64,000 nt of DNA, from the NCBI GenBank assembly GCA_903813345.2, contig CAIIXF020000003.1, positions 19,730,931 through 19,794,930 on the forward strand. The letters run 5' to 3'. Below, piece after piece: positions 56,480-64,000 of the stretch (within the stretch, counting starts at the first letter, position 1; each line of letters begins with the position of its first letter). The position numbers were made by a program, and so were the translations under genes. This DNA is from Owenia fusiformis (lineage: Eukaryota; Annelida; Polychaeta; Sabellida; Oweniidae). The notes beneath the pieces were generated by a model, which ran no database searches, was not told the DNA's origin, and saw only the letters and a program-made list of their open reading frames with translations.

Positions 56480-57880
56480 AAGGCAATGGTAACTTCTCAG
56501 AACATGAATTAATGATATTAGCATATTCTTAGAAATCATCCATATAAGGTTTAACAAATAACAACCTGTTTACTTAGGGAACAACTAAAATCAAAACAAT
56601 TAAATATTCTCTATACAGCTTATATTCAGTCCTTATTTGATTATTGTGATATCCTTTATGACTGTGCTCCTATTTGTGACCTTAACAGACTTGACAGTCT
56701 CCAGTACCAAGCTGGTCTAATAGTCTCTGGTGCTCTCCCAGGCTCCAGCACTTCCAAAGTACTTAACATTTTGAACTGGTCCACCTTAACTGAGAGGAGG
56801 ATCCTCCACTTTAAAACAATTATGTACAAAGCCGTGAACGATTTAACACCTATTTATATCTCAGATATATTTAGGCCATTCATAAACCCTCAAGCAAGAT
56901 TGTTAAGGAAATCTCGAGATTTCACTATCCCTATTCACTATCCACATAAGTCTCCAATATACAAAATGATGAACCTATGGAATGATCCAGGATCTGTTCC
57001 CTTGGAACAAAAGCTCTTGCCAACTATTGCATCTTTTAAAAGAACACTTAAATTAAATTTGTTCCCTGGTGTTGTTTCAACAATTTGTTTAAAATTAACT
57101 CGTCAACAAGAACTTTATCTGAATAGAGCCAGGGTAGATTTAATTTTAAAAGCCCAGCTCAAAGCCCACAATTGGAGCTCAGTTGAGTCATCAAATTGTT
57201 TATGTGGTTCCCCTGAAACTTTTCCCCACTTCTTTTTCAAATGCCCTCTGAAAGAACAACAAAGAAATAAATTAATAACAGATACTTTAGGGATATATGG
57301 GGACTTATTAACTCATTTCAGAACTCAGCAAGACAAAATTCACTTTTTTCTTTTTGGGGATCCATCATTAACCCAATTAGAAATGGATAATCTATTTTCA
57401 CTGGTTGCGAATTATCTCATTGAAAACACAACCAGAATCTAAATATTTTCCTGCCTATGACCTGTTTCCATTTTTCAACATACTACCCCTCCCCCAGGAT
57501 ATCAGCAGCCCTCCTATCTTTTGTTTCATTGCAAGGCATTCTACCATTTACAGGTGACATCGAGGTTAAAATGAATATTGTACTTTATTGTTTAATTATA
57601 TAAGGGGACATCTAATGCTTACAGCGCTTTGCCCCTTGTAATTAAATGTATCTAAATGACTTGTGCTTACAATAAATATGAAAGATGATAAAAAAAACTT
57701 AGGGAACAATGGTAACTTCCCAGAACATCAATTAATGATATTGGCAAGTTCTTAGAAGTCATCCCATATAAGGGTTGCCAAATAAGGGCATCTCTGTATG
57801 CAACCTTTTTACTTAGGAAACAATGGTAGCTTCCCAGAACTTAATTAGTTATTCAGTTCCAAGAAGCGTTTTTACAAAAA
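56480..57880. repeat. ~115-bp tandem repeat interrupted by a LINE
   Basis: AATGGTAACTTC-CAGAACAT-AATTAATGATAT recurs at about 56486, 57708 and 57823, each followed by AGTTCTTAGAAGTCATCC- and TTACTTAGG-AACAA-like words. The LINE at 56585-57696 sits between the first two copies. Confidence 0.7.
56585..57696 (+). mobile_element. 5'-truncated LINE with 13-bp target duplication
   Basis: ACTTAGGGAACAA at 56572-56584 and 57697-57709. A single unbroken frame runs from the first base to 57442: LKSKQLNILYTAYIQSLFDY, LDSLQYQAGLIVSGALPGSS, FKTIMYKAVNDLTPIYISDI, LNRARVDLILKAQLKAHNW, then NCLCGSPETFPHFFFKC. This is the region after the reverse transcriptase catalytic core, about 285 codons. The 3' UTR ends in GATGATAAAAAAA. 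The unbroken frame and intact duplication point to a young insertion, but it lacks any catalytic domain. Confidence 0.93.
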
Positions 57881-59382
57881 AATTAATGATTCATTTTATC
57901 AGACACTTAGGTGCTGTATTGTGATCAGTTTTTTAGTGATCCCTCAATAAATTTTTTTCTAACAAAAAATCACAAAACATTACAAATGGAAAATTATTGC
58001 AGTTTTCCAGATTTTCATCATTGTCAAATAAATAGTATTTCTAATTTTATTTCAAAATCAAGATATTTTCGAAATTAATTCATGTTTTTAAAAATCCATG
58101 AAAAACAAGCCAAGTTAATTAATTTTGAAATGTTTTTATTAAACCAATTAAAAATAACAATTAGTAACATGATGTCAAGTTCCTTTTGTGTTAAATCTCT
58201 AATGATGAATAATATTGAAGATCCCAATGTTATGTCAATTTATGTTTGGTGTAAATGTAGTTTTGCTCCAAATGATTTTTTGTAGAATATATATCAATTA
58301 CCATCAATTTTGGGTTAAGGAATCTAAATCAGAGATATATTTATCATAACCAAGAAAATATAATTTCTTGGATTTTTACATGTTTAAAGATATATAAAGT
58401 TAATTAAATATTTTCATAAGTCACCTAATACATGTATAACAAATAATAATAAATAATCAATAGCCCTATAAATAGATAAATTTCAATTAATCAATAAAAT
58501 AAATTTGTTAAAAAATGAGCACATACCTTTTTTGTTTGTTTTTGTTTATTTGTTTTTGTTTTAATTTTTTGTTTTGATCCATTTGGTTTTGGTTTAGTTT
58601 TTTTGTTTTGTAATAAGACTTTACAAGCACAACTGGGTTTATATACTTTTAAAATTGTAGATTTGCCAGTTCTTAGAAGTCATTAATTTTTTTTAAAACT
58701 TAGAGTGGGAAATTTAGTACCGTGCGCAAAATAATCAATTATAATGCCTCTTCATTTGTTATTTATTGCATTGAAGTGGTATTGTAAAAATCATGGGTCG
58801 TGTATCTGCCATCAAGTAGAGTAGCCTTGCGATTACACAGACCCAGAGTGTTATATTGTTTAAAATAGTCTTTCAACAGTAACAATTGAATAATAGAACA
58901 ATTATATATTATAATTGTAAGTCCGTACCAAGTCAGCAATAATTCTCATGAATATGTATATAGGCTATAAGCCACACGTAGCCAGTGAGGATGGATGAGT
59001 TACCTTAATAATACATGGGAGATGTAGCCTCTTGTAGCTAGAAGGTAGTATATTTGCCACTTCTTGGACGTCGATTATTTGTTACAACTTGACTTTGAGA
59101 TAGGAAATTAAGTAGCGTGTGCAAAATTCAAATTTTTCCTCTGAGAATACTTATCAAAGACAACGTATTGATCAATGTATCCTTTATAAAATTACAGAAA
59201 TTTTCCCCTGAATTTCGACGAAATCTAATCAGTTCTGAGAAATAAAACCAGCAGTGCATTGAGCATTAAAAATTACAAGCATTTCATTGTGAGCTCTGCA
59301 GAATGATTACATCATTGACCTTTGGTAGATTCTAATTTTGTTTGGCGAAGAGTGTATGAATTAAATAAAAAAGGAGCTAATA
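57881..59382. other. Unassigned AT-rich stretch
   Basis: No gene supported. 58525-58610 is a T/G-rich run of TTTGTTTTTG type. Confidence 0.45.
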
Positions 59383-59608
59383 CTGTACTCCTACTTAATT
59401 TGGCGCTACTTATTTTGGTGAATTTGCTGTTTTGAACATTTAGAGGCTACTTAATTTGGCAGACTTGCAATATTTCAATTTACTAATGGTATTTATTTAC
59501 AGGGCACTAAAATTACCAGGGGATTTGGCAGCTACCTAATTTGGCAGACTTCAACAATTTGGTGGATCTGCCAAATTAAAACGTCTGCCAAATTAAGTAG
59601 AAGTACAG
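59383..59608. mobile_element. Mariner-type MITE (226 bp)
   Basis: Left end CTGTACTCCTACTTAATTTG and right end CAAATTAAGTAGAAGTACAG are inverted copies (about 22 bp, one mismatch), bordered by TA on both sides. The TTTGGCAGA word recurs inside (59456, 59525). No coding capacity. Confidence 0.85.
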
Positions 59609-59849
59609 TAATGCTTCTCTTCTGAGTCCTCTAAAATTTATTTACCTAATTAGACAATCAGATAATAAATTGCCTAAAATCGATAGTTCTGCACTCAAGC
59701 AATACCATTTTAACATTATTGTTTTCAAATTGTCTTACATTCTTAATATCTAAAAAATGTGTAGATATTTTAAGTTTAAAGGGTTCCGATTAGCATCCCG
59801 TATAAAAACAATATGGCGGCTCAAGGCGAATCAACTGGATCAGTCCATT

Positions 59850-60800
59850 TTAAAGTAATCCGTTTATAATGATTTTGAAAACGTTATCCAAAGAGTGATT
59901 GCGTTCAAATAATACATGTACAACAGCCAATATAAATTCTTGTATTAGAAACCGGTTTGTCTTGCTTTGTTACATTTGTAGGATATTTCGTATGCCAAGC
60001 TGTGTGCTATTACGTTATTGGGAATTTTAGATGCCAATTTTTCCTTATTATACACAAATAGAAGATCCTGAAACTTCACCCATAAATGTGGAATTGATTT
60101 GTCAAAATAAAAATCACCCTTTTATAAATGTGTGACGATCTATAATATACTTATGCTATATAACAGTTAGAGGTGTTGACACAACGACCTCGAACCTGTG
60201 AACCCTTGAGTATTATTCCGGGATCAACACCAGAAACGAGCGTTCGATTTGCTAAACGATATGCGTCACCCTTTAAGAACCCCTAGCTATTCTCACTATT
60301 GAAAATGGATTCTAGCAATACTATCCCACATGAATGTACTTGTTGAGAGTCCATTTTCAGTTGTAAGTATAGGGGTTTCAGGACATTGGGCCTGCTTTTC
60401 AGAACTTTTTGTTAGTACTAAAGGGAAGTTTTGTAAATCCCAGTTTATTGAAATTGTCTTGGAGATAAAGTAATCCGTTTACAATGATTCTGTAAACATT
60501 ATTGAGAGAGATTGTTCAAAGAATGCATGTACAACAGCCAATGTAAATCCTTGTATTAGAACTGCTTTATTTCATAAGCCAAGCTGTGTACTAATTTTAG
60601 ATGTCAATTTTTCCTTATTAGTAGTACACAAATAGAAGATCCTGAAACTTCACCCATAAATGTGAAATTGATTTGTCAAATGAAGGTAATGACACAACAA
60701 CCTCAAGCCTATGAACCCTCGAGTATTATTCCGGGATCAGGCCTTTTATACTAAATGGTGAGCAATACCAGAAATGAATGTTGAATTTGCTAAACGATAT
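59850..60800. repeat. Diverged direct duplication of ~400 bp
   Basis: 59855-60265 and 60468-60805 share in order: GTAATCCGTTTA, ATGTACAACAGCCAAT, CCAAGCTGTGT, AATAGAAGATCCTGAAACTT, TTGATTTGTCAAA, GAGTATTATTCCGGGATCA and TTTGCTAAACGATATGC. Identity looks near 85 percent with indels. No open frame is shared. Confidence 0.85.
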
Positions 60801-61305
60801 GCACATTACAGTTTAATGCCCTGTTAAACAAATTTTGCAAAAAGGACATAGTTTATTTTGGCCATCTTAGTCACACTGTGATTTCATGATGAGCTAATTC
60901 TATTGATATGTTCAATTCATCTTTTGTAGTTGTATGAGTTATACTCATTCATGATGTAATTTGATCTACTTTTCCGATTTGAGCTACTTTTGCCATCGTG
61001 GTAAGCCACATCCTCTCCATCTCTGGATGCTATGAGTATCAGAATGTACTTTTGCAACTTGACCGATATTCAAAAATGTATGTGTATGTGGACTTGCCCG
61101 GTGAATGGTTCTATTTTTACAAATCAAGTGTTGAATATTCAATAAGTGCTACTTCTAAGAACTGGCAAGCCTATGTTTTAAAAATTGGATATTTAATCAC
61201 ACAAAATTTTCAGGGTTTTAGTGTTTCAACAGTAGAATACAAAAAACGAAATACATGTGGTTCCTAAAGGGTAAATTATGGCACATAAGGTTAAATATTA
61301 TAGGT
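60801..61305. other. Unassigned stretch
   Basis: One open frame at 60998-61267 lacks recognisable similarity or splice context and is not called. Confidence 0.4.
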
Positions 61306-61508
61306 CAGGCCCGTAGCCAGGATTTGCCAAGGGGGGGTCAGTTTTCAAAAATTTCCAGGGGGGATTCACATTTGACAATTTTGGCCCAAATATGGCTAAA
61401 ATTACTTGAGACGTGCTCAAAATTGTGAAAAACTGCATGATTTCGAAAGAATTTTTGGCCAGGGGGGGTTCTTACGAACCCTGCGAATCCCCCCTGGCTA
61501 CAGGCCTG
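61306..61508 (+). mobile_element. CAGGCCCGTAGCC MITE, copy 3
   Basis: 203 bp, ends CAGGCCCGTAGCCAGG and CCTGGCTACAGGCCTG. Flanks TAGGT and CAGGT match at four of five positions. About 90 percent like copies 1 and 2. Confidence 0.9.
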
Positions 61509-61544
61509 CAGGTCTTGAGATGGGCCATAGTGTCACATAGTATA

Positions 61545-62642
61545 CAGGGTGAACCAAAAAACAGAACCCTCTAAAAGTCTAATAATTTCTGAAATACCTA
61601 TCCTATCAAACCAATTTTTAATGTGCATAAGCTAGAATCTATGGATGATAATTTGATAGCAAGTTTGTAACACAAAATTGATTATTTGTAATACCGTGGA
61701 TGATCTTAGAAATTGTGTCCAATTTGAGAAATCAACACTGAAACAAACTTGAAAATTCATTAGAAAATCAGAGGGAAATTCCAAAGATGTAAAATCAGTC
61801 TCATATAATATCTTAATTGAAAAATGAAGAATAAGCAATGGTAACAGATGACGGACCTCTATGCATGAACACCTCAAATGGTGTACGAGATTCCATTGGA
61901 TGAATTCTAAAGAAATCTTAAGAGAGCAGAAGGATCAGTCGCTAAGAGCATTGCATGTGACATCAGAGTCAAACATTTAATAATAACGATTTGGAAGAGG
62001 AGGAAAGAACTGTTAAACACCTGAATGGGAAAAATGACCAGCTTACCTATCTAGAGAGGTTTCTTAGAATGGGGGTATGAGAACACCTGAAAGCACTGTG
62101 ATTCACATTGAACGTAAATCCAAAATATCACTGGGTGCAGCCATACCTAAAAATGGCTCAAAGGTTGCCGGTGCAAAAGAAATTATGGTCCCCCAGGGAT
62201 TCTGGTCCCCTTTCTTAACGGCCCTTTCTGGCCCTGATTGTGTATAAGATAATAAGGGAAAGGGGTCACAATATAAATCAATGAAGAGTAGGACCATAAT
62301 TTGATAGGACCTCCTATCCTTTTACACAGGGACACTTTCTCATTAATGATATTAACCTTTATACTCACAAAATGTAGCTCAAGAAGAAGAATGTGATGAG
62401 TTTAAACAAATGATGTGTAACCCATTAGTTGACACGAAAAGCTTACATTTTCTTTTCTTTCAAAAGTGGGCACATTTTTTAAGTGACCATAACAAGTAGA
62501 ATGTCAAGTGTTATGTTAAGAATTTGGTATCATATTGTCATCCATAGATTGTATTTTCTGTACATGAAAAATGAAGCTGATTATATATGTACTAAAGAAA
62601 GTATTTTATTTTTGGAGGGTTCTGTTTTTTTGGGTCACCCTG
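61545..62642. mobile_element. Mariner/Tc1-type element, 1.1 kb, decayed
   Basis: Ends CAGGGTGAACCAAAAAACAG and CTGTTTTTTTGGGTCACCCTG-type inverse, TIR about 28 bp reaching AACCCTC, with TA on both sides (61543-61544, 62643-62644). The size fits a mariner with one transposase gene, but no frame longer than about 80 codons and no catalytic motif is visible, so it is an old or internally replaced copy. Confidence 0.8.
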
Positions 62643-63008
62643 TAATTATTGAACATTTGTACTTTTGACCAGGCCTATATGAAGCTGTTTGGGGTAAATT
62701 CACAAACAAACACCCTGTTCTTTTTAGTCTAGATTCCTTTAATTCCTTTAAAGGTTTATCTGTTCATATTGTACTGTATTACATACCAAGCGAAGCATTT
62801 GTATGGAAGTCAATGGAGCTCAAGGTCAGCTATATATTCCTGTATTGCCGCCAAACTTTTTTACCACGACGACTTTACGACGTCATAACACGTAAACAAA
62901 GTGATTTCGACTGGAATCATGTAAAATTTTGGTATATATTTACGCATTTGTACATATTATCTTTATGAAATGTTATGTAAATGTATTTTAGGTATGTAAT
63001 ACAACAAT

Positions 63009-63118
63009 TATGTCCCTATCATTGAATATATGCCTTCAGTCTGTCGTCAATATAACCCTCGCAAGCTCTGGCTATATTGATGACAGATCTCAGGCATATA
63101 TTCAATGATAGGGACATA
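63009..63118. repeat. Near-perfect hairpin of 110 bp
   Basis: TATGTCCCTATCATTGAATA at 63009 is mirrored at 63099-63118; arms of about 48 bp with three or four mismatches and a 13-nt loop (CCTCGCAAGCTCT). It may be a small MITE or an RNA hairpin precursor-like fold. Confidence 0.85.
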
Positions 63119-63352
63119 ACTGCTAAGTATATATTTATTTTTAGTCCGATTACAGCAGTTTTGCTATGGTAACATTGTTATCACAACTGTGTCACCATAA
63201 TTGTCACCATTTTAGATTGTATTTGTTGCTCTCATTATTAGAGTACAGTGAGGCAATGTCTTTCATGTATCATCAATCCTTTGTTGTCACAGTGGAAATT
63301 GTGATGTCATAAATTAAAGAATGCTCACAGAAATGCACGCCTGATGATTAAG

Positions 63353-63591
63353 TTAACAAACTTGGAATAAAAGGGGATTTTGTCTCAAGTACACCGTGCT
63401 GCCATCTTTATGTTGTTGAAAGCAGGCTTCAACGCTGTCTTTGTTGGTGTCCCAAAAGGGGAGAACCCACTTATTTGCTGACTCATCACTATTTCTCCAG
63501 ATTTTCAAGTGTCCAATAATTTGTTTCTGAGGTAAGTCAATTTGGAGCTCCATTCTGAATTTGCCATTGAATACCAATCTAGGTAGGATAT
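63353..63591 (-). CDS. Terminal exon of an unrecognised gene
   Basis: Minus strand, acceptor TTGATATTTCAG at 63592-63603, then 79 codons to TAA. The protein reads ILPRLVFNGKFRMELQIDLP, QKQIIGHLKIWRNSDESANK, WVLPFWDTNKDSVEACFQQH, KDGSTVYLRQNPLLFQVC. It enters in phase 1, so upstream exons must exist, probably beyond the right edge of the window. The alternating hydrophobic/polar pattern suggests beta strands. I cannot assign a family. The frame continuing upstream of 63591 is intron. Confidence 0.6.
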
Positions 63592-64000
63592 CTGAAATAT
63601 CAAGAAAAAGTGTATATGATAATGGTGATGAAAATGGGACATCATATGGAAACCATGTTACAGAACACAGGATTAAAATCAATATGCTTTTGTCTAGAAA
63701 TAGAATCTTAGACATGACACATTTATTAACTGGATAAAATGCAAAACAAGCAAAATGACACCACCTGCTAATCAGCCACTGAACACCGTCCACAAAAAAG
63801 TTGGAGACCATAACAATATGTCAACACTTGAAATGAAGGAAGGTACCCCAAATAATAAAACATATTGCAACAATATAGATAAATTGCTATTAATTTTGAC
63901 ACATACGAGTATTCTTCCCAGGATTTTTTCCAAAGTGGATGTAAAATTCTCATTTCATGAATGTTCAAAATTTTCCTTGATTTTTCTCAAGTAGGTGCAA

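Noticed and set aside
60998-61267. 89-codon plus-strand frame as a gene
   Set aside because: No recognised similarity and no splice context; length is within chance for this base composition.
61545-62642. Active mariner transposase
   Set aside because: TIRs and TA target are clear but no catalytic motif or long frame could be seen.

Overview
This is a window of an animal nuclear genome, AT-rich and dense in repeats. Most likely it comes from a marine invertebrate deuterostome such as an echinoderm; that placement is inference from repeat style, intron structure and the DEF8-like gene, and nothing in the window fixes the species. There is no bacterial layout: no operons, ribosome binding sites or CRISPR. 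I saw no convincing retroviral, LTR or Polinton element.

Layout. 1-3376 is a 67-bp satellite with higher-order structure, and the same satellite reappears inverted at 9997-11585. Between and after them lie several minisatellites and terminal-inverted-repeat (TIR) elements. 17426-24487 (minus) holds a multi-exon gene I cannot name. It has an N-terminal C2H2-type zinc knuckle and a very basic C-terminus, with coherent splice phases in its 3' half, but it carries several lesions. A second short zinc-knuckle ORF (24659-24796, plus) points away from it head to head. 25146-42059 is mostly transposon territory: a LINE fragment, a nearly full LINE reverse transcriptase (28640-32150, minus), a FLYWCH-type coding fragment (35356-35583), long-TIR foldback elements, and two Mutator-like elements with exact 9-bp target duplications. 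A 500-base assembly gap is at 42415-42914.

The one confidently named host gene is a DEF8 orthologue (plus, coding exons from 43806 to 51615). Nine exons in matching phases encode a C1 zinc finger followed by the Rubicon-homology zinc domain; the N-terminal exons are missing or not recognised. One intron carries a 5'-truncated LINE with a 14-bp target duplication ending 22 nt before a splice acceptor. Another exon/intron boundary is tandemly duplicated about six times, giving a ladder of decoy splice donors.

Downstream are a small minus-strand 55-residue protein with two copies of a NPNN motif (55923-56090), another 5'-truncated LINE with a 13-bp target duplication (56585-57696), a mariner-type MITE and a 1.1-kb mariner-type element, and the terminal exon of an unknown minus-strand gene at the right edge (63353-63591). 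The LINEs at 48283, 56585 and 26786 share a related C-terminal region. Two short-TIR MITE families with 5-6 bp target duplications are scattered through the window.
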